A DNA stretch of 64,000 nucleotides from Vibrio kanaloae (GCF_024347535.1 NZ_AP025497.1:2542001-2606000); one strand, 5' to 3'. Numbered from the stretch's first letter, positions 41,143 through 51,123 are shown. Numbers and translations: made by a program. Notes: generated by a model from the letters alone, not told the origin.

Positions 41143-41253
41143 TTAACCACTTTTCTGCTGCGTACGGTGGTGGCCGTGGTTATGCACGTGACGGTTTGGT
41201 GTTGGTAAACGACTTGCGACAGCAAAAATTGAAGTTTGGGTGATTGAATACAT
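41143..41253 (-). CDS. His-rich small ORF (36 codons)
   Basis: I do not recognise this peptide. It starts MYSITQTSIFAVASRLPTPN and then has RHVHNHGHH, with five His in nine residues, ending in TQQKSG. A full AGGAGG (41261-41266) sits 7 nt before the ATG, one of the strongest ribosome sites in the window, so translation is likely. It lies between nfo and ung on their strand and is followed by a hairpin with a T tail. It may be a metal-binding small protein or a leader peptide sensitive to His-tRNA. Confidence 0.55.
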   Translation of the reverse strand: MYSITQTSIFAVASRLPTPNRHVHNHGHHRTQQKSG

Positions 41254-41359
41254 AAAGGCACCTCCTCTAAGACTTCGTGAACTACATATTCACTTTAAGA
41301 CTATGAAAAAAAGGTGCCAATTTTTAGAAATAGACGGAAATAAATTTACCCCTCTATTA

Positions 41360-42274
41360 TTACGCTTCTTCGATCGCTAGCGTTGCTGAGCGATGAAACA
41401 TTCTAAGTTGTTGAATTTCCTCTTTCCAGATCGTCGAATCAATGGTTTCCAAGATAAGAGGGATACCATTAAAGCGAGAATCAGAGGCAATATACTCAAA
41501 ACAATCCCAGCCAATTTTGCCTTTTCCTAAAGAATGGTGTCTATCGACTCGGCTCGCGAACTCAGCTTTTGAATCATTGATGTGCATTGCTCTTAGATAG
41601 TGCATGCCCACAATGCGGTCGAACTCTGCAAAAGTATGGTCACACGCAGCTTTTGTTCGTAGGTCATAACCAGCAGTAAAGGTATGGCAAGTGTCTAAAC
41701 ACACACCAACACGCGACTTATCTTCTACTTGATCTATGATCTCCGCTAGGTGCTCAAATTTCCAACCAAGATTACTGCCCTGTCCAGACGTATTCTCGAT
41801 CACTGCGACCACATCTGGCACAGCTTGATGAGCTAAGTTGATCGATTCGGCGATCTTAGCCAAACATTCGCTTTCTGAGATTTTCTTTAAATGACTACCC
41901 GGGTGAAAATTCAGTAGCGTTAGTCCAAGTTGATTACAACGCTCCATTTCATCAATAAAAGCAGCACGTGACTTCTCGAGTTTCTCTTCTTCAGGCGCCC
42001 CTAGGTTAATCAGATAGGAGTCATGAGGAAGAATATGTTCAGCAGCAAAGCCCAACATTTTGCAATTGGCTTTGAAGGCACTAATAGTTTTGGCTTCTAG
42101 TGGCTTCGCGGCCCACTGTCTCTGGTTTTTAGTAAACAGTGCAAACGCATTAGCACCGATCTCTTGCGCACGCATTGGGGCTAGATCAACACCGCCCGCA
42201 GCCGACACATGAGCACCAATAAACTTAATATTGGTTTCAGTTTTAGTTTTGGAGGATGAATTTTTGTTTGTCAT
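41360..42274 (-). CDS. nfo: Endonuclease IV (AP endonuclease)
   Basis: Nfo cuts DNA 5' of abasic sites and uses three Zn ions. The 304-residue protein has the TIM-barrel motifs [46 protein letters not shown] and [16 protein letters not shown], the conserved metal ligands. E. coli Nfo (285 aa) starts at KYIGAHVS; here there are some 15 extra N-terminal residues rich in Ser, Thr and Lys. The start is the upstream ATG with only a weak ribosome site, so a later start cannot be excluded. Confidence 0.95.
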   Translation of the reverse strand: MTNKNSSSKTKTETNIKFIGAHVSAAGGVDLAPMRAQEIGANAFALFTKNQRQWAAKPLEAKTISAFKANCKMLGFAAEHILPHDSYLINLGAPEEEKLEKSRAAFIDEMERCNQLGLTLLNFHPGSHLKKISESECLAKIAESINLAHQAVPDVVAVIENTSGQGSNLGWKFEHLAEIIDQVEDKSRVGVCLDTCHTFTAGYDLRTKAACDHTFAEFDRIVGMHYLRAMHINDSKAEFASRVDRHHSLGKGKIGWDCFEYIASDSRFNGIPLILETIDSTIWKEEIQQLRMFHRSATLAIEEA

Positions 42275-42435
42275 TAAATCACTTTACACTTTCAGAATGC
42301 ATCATAAATCAGGGCTCATATCGGTTGTAGTTCAATAAAAACACAATATATGTAGTAAATTTACACCAAGTAGAGCTGTTAAATATTTTTTATACTTTAA
42401 AATATTTTGTAATCACTTTGTTTTCAAAGGTTTTA

Positions 42436-42449
42436 TTGATTTACCTCAA
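42436..42449 (+). promoter_or_regulatory. Upstream FNR box of grcA
   Basis: TTGATTTACCTCAA agrees with TTGATNNNNATCAA at all but one conserved base. It lies 53 bp upstream of a second FNR-like box. Confidence 0.75.
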
Positions 42450-42488
42450 TATAATACCCACCATAAAAGAGTGGTTTTTGGTTGTTTT

Positions 42489-42532
42489 TTGACTTAAATC
42501 AATATACACCTTACAAATATTAGGTATATATT
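42489..42532 (+). promoter_or_regulatory. Proximal FNR box and promoter of grcA
   Basis: TTGACTTAAATCAA (42489-42502) agrees with the FNR consensus at all but one conserved base. A -10-like TATATT follows at 42527-42532, so transcription would start near 42536-42538 and the box centre would fall near -40.5, the class II position. Confidence 0.7.
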
Positions 42533-42600
42533 AGCCAACTCAACAAAAATCGAAAGTTAACACCATAATCAAACCACATTTAGTGGACTAGGAGATAGTT

Positions 42601-42978
42601 ATGATCCAAGGTATTCAAATTACGAAAGCAGCAAACGATGACCTATTAAACTCAATCTGGCTACTAGATAGTGAGAAGAATGAAGCTCGTTGCGTTGTTG
42701 CTACTGCAGGTTTCGAAGCTGACCAAGTTATCTCAGCGGCAGACCTAGGCGAGTACGAAAGCCGTGAAGTTGCAATCGAAGCAGCACCACGCATCGAAGG
42801 TGGTCAACACCTAAACGTTAACGTTCTTAAGCGTGAAACGCTAGAAGATGCAGTTGCTCACCCAGAGAACTACCCACAGCTAACAATCCGTGTATCGGGT
42901 TACGCTGTACGTTTCAACTCTCTAACAACTGAACAGCAACGTGACGTTATCGCACGTACGTTCACTGAGTCTCTATAA
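42601..42978 (+). CDS. grcA: Autonomous glycyl radical cofactor
   Basis: GrcA (YfiD) replaces the damaged C-terminal part of pyruvate formate-lyase after oxygen exposure and carries the glycyl radical. The 125-residue protein ends with the PFL C-terminal motif [13 protein letters not shown], radical Gly100 (E. coli Gly102, 127 aa). AGGAG lies 7-8 nt before the ATG. Tandem FNR boxes show anaerobic control. It is a single gene with a strong terminator. Confidence 0.97.
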   Translation: MIQGIQITKAANDDLLNSIWLLDSEKNEARCVVATAGFEADQVISAADLGEYESREVAIEAAPRIEGGQHLNVNVLKRETLEDAVAHPENYPQLTIRVSGYAVRFNSLTTEQQRDVIARTFTESL

Positions 42979-43004
42979 TTTTTTAGAGCTTGAATTAAAA
43001 TACA

Positions 43005-43031
43005 AAAACGGCGCTCATTGAGCGCCGTTTT
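43005..43031. terminator. Terminator between grcA and thrC
   Basis: AAAACGGCGCT and AGCGCCGTTTT form an 11-bp stem with a 5-nt loop; T and A tracts lie on both sides, so it serves the convergent grcA and thrC. Confidence 0.9.
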
Positions 43032-43057
43032 CATTTGTTCGACAATTCCGATGAACG

Positions 43058-44341
43058 TTACGGTTGAACTCGACGAAGTACTGCTTTTAGCGCTTCAAAA
43101 TCATTATCAAGATCTTCAGACAACAGCTCCATCGCCGCGTGTTTTGCTAGCGGGCCTGGCAGTTCAATATCTGTACCTAAAATATCATCAACCACTTCTT
43201 TGAACTTCGCTGGGTGCGCTGTACATAGGAACAAGCCAGTTTCGTTCTCTTGCAGTTGCTCTTCCAATAGACGGTACGCAATCGCACCATGTGGTTCACA
43301 TAGGTAACCTTGTGCTTTTAGGTCGCGTACTGATTCAGCGCTCTGCTCGTCAGATACTTTACCCTTGCCTAATGTATCTAAGCCCCAACCTTTCAGTTGG
43401 CAAAGCTCTTCGATACGAGGCCAGTTGTTCGGTTGGCTTACGTCCATCGCGTTCGATGTTGTTGCAACGGTCGGTTTTGGATCCCATTGACCTGTTTCTA
43501 GGTAACGAGGAACCGTGTCATTTTCGTTGGTTGCTGCAATGAAACGCTTAACTGGTAGACCAAGCGCTTTCGCTAACAGACCAGCCGTTAGGTTACCAAA
43601 GTTACCACTTGGCACAGAGATAACAAGATTTTCACGTTGCTCTTTAGTCAGCTGAGAAGCCGCTTCAAAGTAGTAACAGATTTGAGCCATTAAACGGCTG
43701 ATGTTGATTGAGTTTGCTGAGTTTAAGCCAATCTCTTTACGCAATTCAGCGTCATCAAATGCGTCTTTAACCAATGCCTGACACGCATCAAAGTCGCCAT
43801 CAATCGCGACAGTGTGGATATTCTTACCTAGTGTACAGAACAGCTTTTCTTGCAGTGGGCTGATCTTGCCTTTCGGGTAAAGGATCACAACGTTGATGTC
43901 TTCCATGCCATAGAAAGCATGTGCAACCGCCGCACCAGTATCACCTGATGTTGCCGTCAAGATAGTGATTTGACCGCCATCAGAAACCGCTGCCAAAGAT
44001 TGAGCCATAAAACGGCCACCGAAATCTTTAAATGCTAACGTTGGACCGTGAAACAGTTCAAGTGCATAAACACCGTCTTTCACTTGGTTGATCGGAGCTG
44101 GGAATTGGAACGCCGCATCCACTAGTTGATCAATCGTCTCTTTCGGTAATTCATCACCGATAAGCGCTGACAAAATCTTTGAGCTACGAGGGACAAAGTC
44201 CTCTGCAAGTAGTGCATCGATGTCATCGAACTTAGGCAGCTCTGATGGGAAAAATAGACCTTGATTACGACCTAAACCTTGACGAACGGCTTGGCCAAAA
44301 GAGACTTGCTCATCGTTTTCTTTGATGTTGTACAGCTTCAT
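43058..44341 (-). CDS. thrC: Threonine synthase
   Basis: ThrC converts O-phosphohomoserine to threonine using PLP. The 427-residue protein has the PLP-lysine motif [13 protein letters not shown] near residue 107, the phosphate-binding loop [15 protein letters not shown] and [14 protein letters not shown]. coli ThrC is 428 aa. Its ATG overlaps the thrB stop by 4 bp, a sign of translational coupling in the thrLABC operon, which it ends. Confidence 0.98.
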   Translation of the reverse strand: MKLYNIKENDEQVSFGQAVRQGLGRNQGLFFPSELPKFDDIDALLAEDFVPRSSKILSALIGDELPKETIDQLVDAAFQFPAPINQVKDGVYALELFHGPTLAFKDFGGRFMAQSLAAVSDGGQITILTATSGDTGAAVAHAFYGMEDINVVILYPKGKISPLQEKLFCTLGKNIHTVAIDGDFDACQALVKDAFDDAELRKEIGLNSANSINISRLMAQICYYFEAASQLTKEQRENLVISVPSGNFGNLTAGLLAKALGLPVKRFIAATNENDTVPRYLETGQWDPKPTVATTSNAMDVSQPNNWPRIEELCQLKGWGLDTLGKGKVSDEQSAESVRDLKAQGYLCEPHGAIAYRLLEEQLQENETGLFLCTAHPAKFKEVVDDILGTDIELPGPLAKHAAMELLSEDLDNDFEALKAVLRRVQP

Positions 44342-45309
44342 AACTCACTTCCTGTAACGATCGAACCCTGCTTATCTAAGCGACAAACGTGGACGAATCC
44401 TTCTTCATTTTGTACGTAATTTTGTTCTAACCAACGTGCAACACGCTCGGCGACATCTTGTTCTTTGCAAATGCTAAACAGAGTTGGGCCACTACCGGAA
44501 ATACCAGTAGCCAATGCACCTGCCGACAACGCGTATTTACGAGCATCAGCAAACCCTGGAAGTAGTCTCTCACGATATGGTTCAGCGATCACGTCTTTGA
44601 TCATCTTCGCCGCCAGTTCAGGTTGACCTGAGTGACACGCGTGGATAAAGCCCGCTAAGTGGCGACCATGAGCAATGATATCCTGACGACGATATTGAGA
44701 TGGTAGGATCTCTCTCGCTTCCGCCGTAGATACTTTAATGCCCGGATAAGCCATCACCCAGTACCAGTCATCAAAACATGGGACTTCTTGGCTAATAATG
44801 CCTAGCTCTTCAAGCATAAGCTGCACACCACCAAGGTAACATGGCGCAACATTATCGTAGTGAATACCGCCTGAAATTTTACCTTCCATTTCGCCCATCA
44901 GATCAAGCAGTTCAGTTTCATTCAGAGGCTGACCGTGAAAACGGTTTAGCGCATCAAGCGCCGCTACGATTGAACATGCACTTGAACCTAAACCAGAACC
45001 AATAGGCATGTTCTTTTCGAGTGTCATTTCCAAAGGCTTAAGCGTAACACCTTTTTTATCTAGCTCTCTAGAGAACACCACCCAGCAGTCGTAGACGATG
45101 TTTTCTTTTGCTTCAGTTGGCAGCTTAGAAACAAAGCTGCCTGCTGTTTTTAGTGAGAATGGTTGATCGCCAGCTTTAACCATTACTCGGTCACCAAGCA
45201 ATGTGCCATCCACTGGAGACACAGCGGCCCCCAGCACATCAAACCCTACACTGACATTACCGATTGATGCCGGAGCATAAACGACAACATCCATATCACT
45301 TGAACTCAT
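44338..45309 (-). CDS. thrB: Homoserine kinase
   Basis: ThrB phosphorylates homoserine. The 323-residue GHMP kinase has the ATP loop [17 protein letters not shown] and the C-terminal motif [13 protein letters not shown] start at the ATG at 45309 because AGGAG lies 7 nt upstream and it follows the thrA stop by 2 bp; the frame extends to 45330, inside thrA. E. coli ThrB is 310 aa. A second ATG five codons in (MDVVVYAP) is also possible. Confidence 0.96.
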   Translation of the reverse strand: MSSSDMDVVVYAPASIGNVSVGFDVLGAAVSPVDGTLLGDRVMVKAGDQPFSLKTAGSFVSKLPTEAKENIVYDCWVVFSRELDKKGVTLKPLEMTLEKNMPIGSGLGSSACSIVAALDALNRFHGQPLNETELLDLMGEMEGKISGGIHYDNVAPCYLGGVQLMLEELGIISQEVPCFDDWYWVMAYPGIKVSTAEAREILPSQYRRQDIIAHGRHLAGFIHACHSGQPELAAKMIKDVIAEPYRERLLPGFADARKYALSAGALATGISGSGPTLFSICKEQDVAERVARWLEQNYVQNEEGFVHVCRLDKQGSIVTGSEL

Positions 45310-45311
45310 TC

Positions 45312-47771
45312 CTAAACTCCTAATTTCCAACCAAGAGTACGCATCACATCAGAGAATACGCCTGCTGCTGTAACTTCAGTACCTGCACCGTAGCCACGTA
45401 GAACGAGTGGGATTGGCTGGTAGTAACGGCTGTAGAATGCCAGAGCGTTCTCGCCATCTTTAATCTTGAACATCGGGTCGTCGCCATCAACAGCTGCGAT
45501 ACGAACCTTACATTTACCGTCGGTGATCTCACCAACATAACGAAGTACTTTGCCTTCTTCTGCGGCGATAGCTGACTGCTCTTTGAAATAAGCATCCGCT
45601 TCTGGCAAGCGAGCCATAAACTCGTCAACCGTACCTGAATCATCGAAACCTGGTGGCAATGCTTGGTCAACTTCAACGTCTTCAAGTTCAAGTGCCATGC
45701 CAGCTTCACGAGCAAGAATCAGCAGCTTACGCGCGACATCCATACCAGACAGATCATCACGAGGATCCGGCTCAGTAAAGCCGTTATCTTTAGCAATGTT
45801 GGTTGCTTGGCTTAACGTCATGCCTTCATCAAGCTTACCGAAGATGTAAGACAGTGAACCAGAAAGGATACCGTTGAACTTCTCAAGTTCATCACCTGCA
45901 GAAATTAGGTTCTGTAGGTTTTCGATTACCGGCAGACCTGCTCCTACTGTTGTCTCGTACATCAGCTTACGACGTGAGTTACGTGCCACTTCACGAAGCT
46001 GATGGTAGTAAGCCATGCTTGCAGTGTTCGCTTTCTTATTTGGTGTTACCACGTGGAAACCAGCCGCTAGGAAGTCTGCATATTGCGCAGCAATACCTTC
46101 GCTAGACGTACAGTCAACCAATACAGGGTTGATGATGTGGTTACGTTGAACCAGAGCCGCTAAGCGCGCTAGGCTGAATTCTTCTGTCGCGCTCGACATG
46201 CGGTCACGCCACTGTTCTAGCGGTAGGCCATCGCTGTCTAGCAACAAACCTTTGCTATTTGCCAAGCCACATACGCGGATCACGATGCCTTTTTCAGCCA
46301 GTTTGCCTTGTTGACGTTGGATTTGGTCAACCAGCTCGCCACCAACACCGCCAACACCCACAACGAATACGTCAAGAAAGTGCTTAGAGTTAAATAGGTT
46401 TTCGTGACACGCTTTGATCGCTTCTGAGATTTTATCTTCAGGGATAACCGCAGAGATAGCGCGCTCTGAAGAGCCTTGAGCAATAGCAACAATGTTAACG
46501 TTCACTTCGGCTAAAGAAGAGAAAAACTGAGAAGCAACACCGCGTGAAGTGCGCATACCGTCACCCACCAGTGTCACAATCGCTACGTCGTCCATGAATT
46601 CAACCGGCTCTAACAAGCCATCTTTGAGTTCAAGTTCAAATGCGTCAGACAGTACTTGCTTCGCTTTTACTTTGTCTGCTGACTCAATACAGAAGCTGAT
46701 GCTGTATTCAGAAGAAGATTGAGTAATAAGGACAATAGAAACGCCAGCAGAAGACATCGCGCCGAATACACGGCTCGCCATGCCTACCATGCCCTTCATG
46801 CCAGGGCCTGATACGTTAACCATCGTTAGGTCACTTAGCGTAGTAATACCTTTGATTGCTAAGTTATCTTCGCCAGTGTCTTGGCCAATCAAAGTACCTG
46901 CACCCTGAGGATTAAAGCTGTTTTTGATCAGACAAGGAATGTGGAACTGTGCGATAGGCGCGATAGTCTTCGGGTGAAGAACCGAAGCGCCAAAGTAAGA
47001 AAGCTCCATCGCTTCTTGGTAGCTTAATGACTTAAGAAGACGAGCATCGTGTACTAAACGCGGGTCGCAATTGTAAACACCGTCTACGTCTGTCCAAATC
47101 TCACAGTAATCGGCACGAAGACACGCCGCCAATACCGCTGCAGAATAGTCAGAGCCATTACGGCCAAGCGTGACTAACTCGCCTTTATCATTACCAGCAG
47201 TGAAGCCCGGCATGATGTTAACGTGACCTTGTGGAAGTGGCGATTGACGGAAGTTCTGAGTTGACACATCCACATCCACCATAGCTTCAAGGTGATCACC
47301 TTTAGCGTATAGGTATTGAACTGGGTCAATCAGGCTTGCTGGTTGGCCTTTCGCTTCAAGTACCGCTTTCATCAACTGGATTGAGATTCGCTCACCTTTA
47401 CTGATGATGCGAGCATTGACGTGGTTCGGACACATACCCAGTAGGTTAATGCCGTTCACGAACTGCTTTAACTGAGCAAGAGAGGTATCGACCTGCTCTT
47501 GGAATGCCGAACCATCGATAGAAGGAACGGCGGTTTTGATCTCTTCAAACAGTGCAACAAATGATGATTCGATCTCTGCAATTTGCGTATCGGCTTCACC
47601 ATGTTTCAATGCTGCTTCAATAACAGCGACCAACTTATTGGTTGTTTTTCCTGGAGCCGACAGTACAACAGCTAGCTCTTCTTGCTGGGCATTATTAGCG
47701 ATGATATCAGCCGCTCGTAAAAAACGATCTGCATCAGCTAGTGATGAACCTCCAAACTTTAAAACGCGCAT
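45312..47771 (-). CDS. thrA: Bifunctional aspartokinase I/homoserine dehydrogenase I
   Basis: ThrA does the first and third steps from aspartate to threonine and is inhibited by threonine. The 819-residue protein has the aspartokinase domain (about 1-300, starting [16 protein letters not shown]), two ACT regulatory repeats (about 310-460) and the homoserine dehydrogenase domain (about 465-815, NAD(P) motif [11 protein letters not shown]). I start at the ATG at 47771, with GGAG 6 nt upstream; E. coli ThrA is 820 aa. A frame extends four codons further to 47783. A leader peptide and terminator lie upstream. Confidence 0.98.
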   Translation of the reverse strand: MRVLKFGGSSLADADRFLRAADIIANNAQQEELAVVLSAPGKTTNKLVAVIEAALKHGEADTQIAEIESSFVALFEEIKTAVPSIDGSAFQEQVDTSLAQLKQFVNGINLLGMCPNHVNARIISKGERISIQLMKAVLEAKGQPASLIDPVQYLYAKGDHLEAMVDVDVSTQNFRQSPLPQGHVNIMPGFTAGNDKGELVTLGRNGSDYSAAVLAACLRADYCEIWTDVDGVYNCDPRLVHDARLLKSLSYQEAMELSYFGASVLHPKTIAPIAQFHIPCLIKNSFNPQGAGTLIGQDTGEDNLAIKGITTLSDLTMVNVSGPGMKGMVGMASRVFGAMSSAGVSIVLITQSSSEYSISFCIESADKVKAKQVLSDAFELELKDGLLEPVEFMDDVAIVTLVGDGMRTSRGVASQFFSSLAEVNVNIVAIAQGSSERAISAVIPEDKISEAIKACHENLFNSKHFLDVFVVGVGGVGGELVDQIQRQQGKLAEKGIVIRVCGLANSKGLLLDSDGLPLEQWRDRMSSATEEFSLARLAALVQRNHIINPVLVDCTSSEGIAAQYADFLAAGFHVVTPNKKANTASMAYYHQLREVARNSRRKLMYETTVGAGLPVIENLQNLISAGDELEKFNGILSGSLSYIFGKLDEGMTLSQATNIAKDNGFTEPDPRDDLSGMDVARKLLILAREAGMALELEDVEVDQALPPGFDDSGTVDEFMARLPEADAYFKEQSAIAAEEGKVLRYVGEITDGKCKVRIAAVDGDDPMFKIKDGENALAFYSRYYQPIPLVLRGYGAGTEVTAAGVFSDVMRTLGWKLGV

Positions 47772-47801
47772 CCCTTTCTCCATAAGTCATAAAAATGGTA
47801 C

Positions 47802-47842
47802 AAAAAAAGGCCTGTATCTTGTTGGATACAGGCCTTTTTTTT
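47802..47842 (-). terminator. thr operon attenuator terminator
   Basis: AAAAAAAGGCCTGTATC pairs with its complement through a 6-nt loop, giving a long GC-cored stem and T run on the minus strand, between the leader peptide stop and thrA. In the E. coli design ribosome stalling on Thr/Ile codons prevents this stem. Confidence 0.9.
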
Positions 47843-47854
47843 AAAATCCGTTAC

Positions 47855-47932
47855 TTAGCAGCCTGCCCCAACAATGTTAATGTCGGTAATAATAATGGTT
47901 GTGGTCATTACTAGGTGGCGTACGTGCTGCAT
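47855..47932 (-). CDS. thrL: thr operon leader peptide
   Basis: This 25-codon ORF encodes MQHVRHLVMTTTIIITDINI followed by VGAGC. It holds four Thr and five Ile codons in 12 residues, like the E. coli ThrL peptide (21 residues of mostly Thr/Ile), and sits directly before the attenuator. A second ATG at codon 9 also fits. The upstream ribosome site is only moderate (GAGA). It senses charged tRNA-Thr and tRNA-Ile in translation. Confidence 0.85.
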   Translation of the reverse strand: MQHVRHLVMTTTIIITDINIVGAGC

Positions 47933-47963
47933 ATCAAATTCTCTGCTTGTGCTTTACTCTACG

Positions 47964-47991
47964 TGTATCAATTTTTACCACTAGACGTCAA
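47964..47991 (-). promoter_or_regulatory. Candidate thr operon promoter
   Basis: On the minus strand TTGACG and GATACA are separated by 16 bp, so transcripts would start about 20-25 nt before the leader ORF. The -10 match is poor. The rest of the gap up to 48237 holds no other gene that I can see. Confidence 0.45.
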
Positions 47992-48237
47992 TGAAAAGTT
48001 GCGTTTTTTTTACATTCACACCGCTTTTCAGAGCAAACCGCCATTTAAGGGATAAAACATCCCGTTTACACCTTCAATTCAGATACTGGGTTTCCCCTTC
48101 AGAACAAGAAAGGTAACTAGGCTCATATAAAGTCATGACAAATTTACATATCACTTGGGCAGCGAACATACAGGTTTTGTGCTTTAATTAACCGATAACG
48201 TTTTTAAAACAACAATAATGATATCAGGAGTGGGGAA

Positions 48238-48714
48238 GTGAAGAGATTGCTTATTCTTTTAACCTTTGCTGCGCCTGTTGTTTGTTCAGCAAATAGCTTG
48301 CCTCTGTTGAGCAATCTGCCTCTACTACCCGCTCAAGTTGATCGCTCTTCTCATAAATTCTTTATTTCAACTCAAAATGCCTCGAGTGAAAGCTTTGACA
48401 CTTGGAAGATCGACAGTGGCTACTCTTATAGCTTGTTTGCTGATGTCGATCTTTATGTCGGTACACGTATTAACAGTGCTTCACTGAAATATGAAAGCGG
48501 ATTCTTGAGTGGTGTCAGTTATCAATTCTCAGAAAAGGTCTCTTTCAACAGTTCGTTGCATACCTATAAAGATGAAGAAGAGGACAGCGAAAATTCGGTA
48601 GCAGCAGAAATTTCAAGCCGAGTACAACTGACTGATAATTTAGATCTGCATGCCACCCTTGATTATGAAGAGTGGCAGCAAGGTGTTGAAGTCGGATTAG
48701 GGTTTCGCTTCTAA
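48238..48714 (+). CDS. Probable outer-membrane beta-barrel protein, unknown
   Basis: I do not recognise a named family. The 158-residue product starts at GTG 48238 (AGGAG 7 nt upstream), has a signal peptide (KRLLILLTFAAPVVCSANS, cleavage near residue 19), then alternating polar/hydrophobic strands and a C-terminal aromatic GLGFRF, the BAM-recognition type of end. It also has an acidic stretch KDEEEDSEN. A small outer-membrane barrel is the best guess. It is divergent from the thr leader and convergent with an RraA-like gene. Confidence 0.7.
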   Translation: MKRLLILLTFAAPVVCSANSLPLLSNLPLLPAQVDRSSHKFFISTQNASSESFDTWKIDSGYSYSLFADVDLYVGTRINSASLKYESGFLSGVSYQFSEKVSFNSSLHTYKDEEEDSENSVAAEISSRVQLTDNLDLHATLDYEEWQQGVEVGLGFRF

Positions 48715-48759
48715 TTCAATAAGCTTGTTACCCATTAACAATTGCGAATCAAATCGCCG

Positions 48760-49245
48760 TTATGATTCAAGCAACAGCTCCGACGAAATTAACACGCCAT
48801 TCCAATCTGCATAAATGTAATCACCAGGCTGCACCAACTGGTTATGTACTGTCAGCGTCACGTTCACTTGGCCAACACCACGCTTCTCAGTTTTGAATGG
48901 TGATGCACCTAGAGCTTGAACGCCCAAATCCATTTGCGACATCATACCAACATCACGCACAGCACCATTCACAATCACGCCTTCCCAGCCATTTTCTATC
49001 GCGAGAATAGCAAGTTGGTCACCAAGCAGCGCTTTCTGGCACGAGCCATTTCCGTCAACAACCAGCACTTTACCGCTGCCGTCGGTTTCTAAAACCTCAC
49101 GAACCTTAGAATTATCGTGATAACAACGAACTGTTACAATTTTTCCCCAGAACGCACCACGTTGACCAAAGTTCTGTAGCGGCAGGTTCAGTTGGGTAAC
49201 TTTGCTTTCAAACTCATCACATAAGTCTGGTGTTATATCGTGCAT
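48760..49245 (-). CDS. RraA-family protein (RNase E regulator-like/HMG aldolase fold)
   Basis: The 161-residue protein has the RraA fold: [13 protein letters not shown] at the N terminus, the glycine-rich RVLVVDG-like sequence [20 protein letters not shown], and [11 protein letters not shown]. The GxxxxD and R-D residues that bind a metal and acid in HMG/CHA aldolases are largely present. Family members either inhibit RNase E or act as aldolases, and the two cannot be told apart by sequence alone. Vibrios can have more than one RraA, so I give no symbol. GGAGG lies just before the ATG. Confidence 0.85.
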   Translation of the reverse strand: MHDITPDLCDEFESKVTQLNLPLQNFGQRGAFWGKIVTVRCYHDNSKVREVLETDGSGKVLVVDGNGSCQKALLGDQLAILAIENGWEGVIVNGAVRDVGMMSQMDLGVQALGASPFKTEKRGVGQVNVTLTVHNQLVQPGDYIYADWNGVLISSELLLES

Positions 49246-49549
49246 ATATCCTCCGTGAGTAAGGCACTACCTATAAAACAAGGTAAACCTCTATGCTTTT
49301 ATATGTAATTGAACTTAATCCTTTGTTTTCATCATATTATGCTCAATTCAATAATGAATAAAAATTTGATTAAGCATATTTATCTACTAGACTATCAGAA
49401 CAGCTTGGCTTCCTTGGTTCATTATCATGTCTTAAACAAGTCAGATATGAGAACAATCACGAATAACCATTCTGGTTTGCTATTAAATAATTAACCATAA
49501 TATCGGTTAAGTTGTAGCCATACTATTAAAGTTTGTTGCGATTCGGCAA
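49246..49549. other. rraA-like/arcA gap, distal part
   Basis: The AT-rich half of the 577-bp gap before arcA. Short open frames occur (for example 49309-49494), but none has a ribosome site or a recognisable product. Confidence 0.4.
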
Positions 49550-49608
49550 TTGATGTAAATCAACAAAGTGAATGGAATTAACATTCTCACGTTGTTAGCA
49601 TGCTGTTA
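49550..49608 (+). promoter_or_regulatory. arcA promoter region: perfect FNR box and ArcA-type repeats
   Basis: TTGATGTAAATCAA (49550-49563) is a perfect FNR site. Two TGTTA repeats 11 bp apart (49593-49597 and 49604-49608) resemble the spaced direct repeats bound by ArcA. TATAGA (49613-49618) could be a -10 box. arcA is FNR-activated in E. coli, so the FNR site is well supported; ArcA autoregulation is inferred. Confidence 0.7.
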
Positions 49609-49822
49609 ACATTATAGAATCCTCTACAATCACTAAGAGAATGATTAAAAGGCGTACTGGATCTACGTTATTGGGCAATACTTCAAGGAAGGCAGATAAC
49701 TGGAAGTAAGTGTTTTTTTGAAAACTTTAAGTTATCATCAAAATTACATTACCTGTATGTTATGTTTTTGCCTAGAATTTATTCTATTAGCACAGTTTCG
49801 TCACAAATTTAGGTACCGCCAA

Positions 49823-50539
49823 ATGCAAACCCCGCAGATTCTGATCGTTGAAGATGAGCAAGTAACTCGTAACACTCTAAAGAGTATTTTTGAAGCAGAG
49901 GGATATGCTGTTTTTGAGGCTAGCGACGGTGAAGAGATGCACCAAGTGCTATCTGACAACCAAGTTAACCTTGTAATTATGGACATCAACCTTCCAGGTA
50001 AGAATGGCTTACTACTTGCGCGTGAACTACGTGAGCAAGCAAATGTAGCACTTATGTTCTTAACGGGTCGTGATAACGAAGTTGATAAAATTCTTGGCCT
50101 AGAGATAGGGGCAGATGATTACATCACTAAGCCTTTCAACCCTCGTGAACTGACTATTCGTGCACGTAATCTTCTTAACCGTTCAATGAGCACTAGCTCT
50201 ATTCAAGAAGAAAAGCGTAGCGTTGAAAAGTACGAGTTCAACGGTTGGGTACTAGATATCAATAGCCGTTCTCTAGTTAGTCCAGATGGCGAAGGCTACA
50301 AGCTACCTCGTTCAGAGTTCCGTGCTCTACTTCACTTCTGTGAGAACCCAGGTAAGATCCAAACACGAGCAGACCTTCTTAAGAAGATGACTGGCCGTGA
50401 GCTTAAGCCACACGATCGTACTGTAGACGTGACAATTCGTCGTATTCGTAAGCACTTTGAATCCATTTCTGGTACGCCAGAAATCATCGCAACGATTCAC
50501 GGTGAAGGCTACCGCTTTTGTGGTGACCTAGAAGACTAA
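49823..50539 (+). CDS. arcA: Redox response regulator ArcA
   Basis: ArcA controls respiratory and TCA genes under low oxygen after phosphorylation by ArcB. The 238-residue OmpR-type regulator has receiver Asp54 ([12 protein letters not shown]), Thr and Lys of the pocket ([14 protein letters not shown]), and a C-terminal winged helix (about 135-235). I choose ATG 49823 because the product then matches E. coli ArcA (238 aa) with AGGT 8 nt upstream; the frame extends to 49718. arcB lies convergent, less than 600 bp past its end. Confidence 0.98.
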   Translation: MQTPQILIVEDEQVTRNTLKSIFEAEGYAVFEASDGEEMHQVLSDNQVNLVIMDINLPGKNGLLLARELREQANVALMFLTGRDNEVDKILGLEIGADDYITKPFNPRELTIRARNLLNRSMSTSSIQEEKRSVEKYEFNGWVLDINSRSLVSPDGEGYKLPRSEFRALLHFCENPGKIQTRADLLKKMTGRELKPHDRTVDVTIRRIRKHFESISGTPEIIATIHGEGYRFCGDLED

Positions 50540-50616
50540 TTTGATTACGCTTCTGCCCGTTTAGTCCTTCTAACCGGTTAGCACTTCTAACATCAGAAGC
50601 ACAATCAATCGTTATT

Positions 50617-50649
50617 AAAAAGGGAGATGCCAACGCATCCTCCCTTTTT
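50617..50649 (+). terminator. arcA terminator
   Basis: AAAAAGGGAGATGC pairs with GCATCCTCCCTTTTT (one bulged C) across a 4-nt loop, with T tail, 78 bp after arcA. Confidence 0.85.
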
Positions 50650-50672
50650 TATTGATCATGAATCCGAAAGGT

Positions 50673-51116
50673 CTAGTAGACAGTATCAACCTTCACATCT
50701 TTCTCCACTAACCACTTTACGATTTCGCCATCTCTAAGTTGTACTGCAACATCAACAGCTTTCTCACTTTCGATATCTAGCTGCCATACAAAAGCGACTT
50801 CCCACTGAGTTTCACTTTGAATTCTCAAATCAAGATCGTCGGCAGTTACCAGTAAGGTATCCGCCCCCTGCTTAACTGTAACACTCTCGACAGCAAGCGT
50901 TGCTGGTAATTGAGAGGTTGACTCTAGATAAATAACACCATGCAAAGTCTCATCTTGATCCTCTCCAATCATCGGCATTTTATTTAGCCAAAGGTTGCTT
51001 TTCATTGTGACTATCGCGGTTGAGACTTCAACCTGAGTACCTTTTTGCCATTCTACTTGTGGCGTAGAACAACCCGCTAATGCCAACACACATGCGGAAA
51101 ATGCTAATTTTTTCAT
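50673..51116 (-). CDS. Predicted lipoprotein, unknown
   Basis: The 147-residue product has a type II signal peptide with lipobox LAGC (KKLAFSACVLALAGCSTPQ), so it is an Lgt/LspA substrate anchored to the outer or inner membrane. The rest looks like a beta-rich soluble domain. I recognise no catalytic motif. It lies 7 bp after arcB, in the same operon, and might be part of the same response; it ends close to the arcA terminator. Confidence 0.85.
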   Translation of the reverse strand: MKKLAFSACVLALAGCSTPQVEWQKGTQVEVSTAIVTMKSNLWLNKMPMIGEDQDETLHGVIYLESTSQLPATLAVESVTVKQGADTLLVTADDLDLRIQSETQWEVAFVWQLDIESEKAVDVAVQLRDGEIVKWLVEKDVKVDTVY

Positions 51117-51123
51117 TATTCTT

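Noticed and set aside
49309..49494. 61-codon ORF upstream of arcA
   Set aside because: No ribosome site, no recognisable product, AT-rich chance frame in a regulatory region.
49718..49822. 35-residue N-terminal extension of ArcA
   Set aside because: The family start at 49823 gives 238 aa as in E. coli; no ribosome site precedes 49718.
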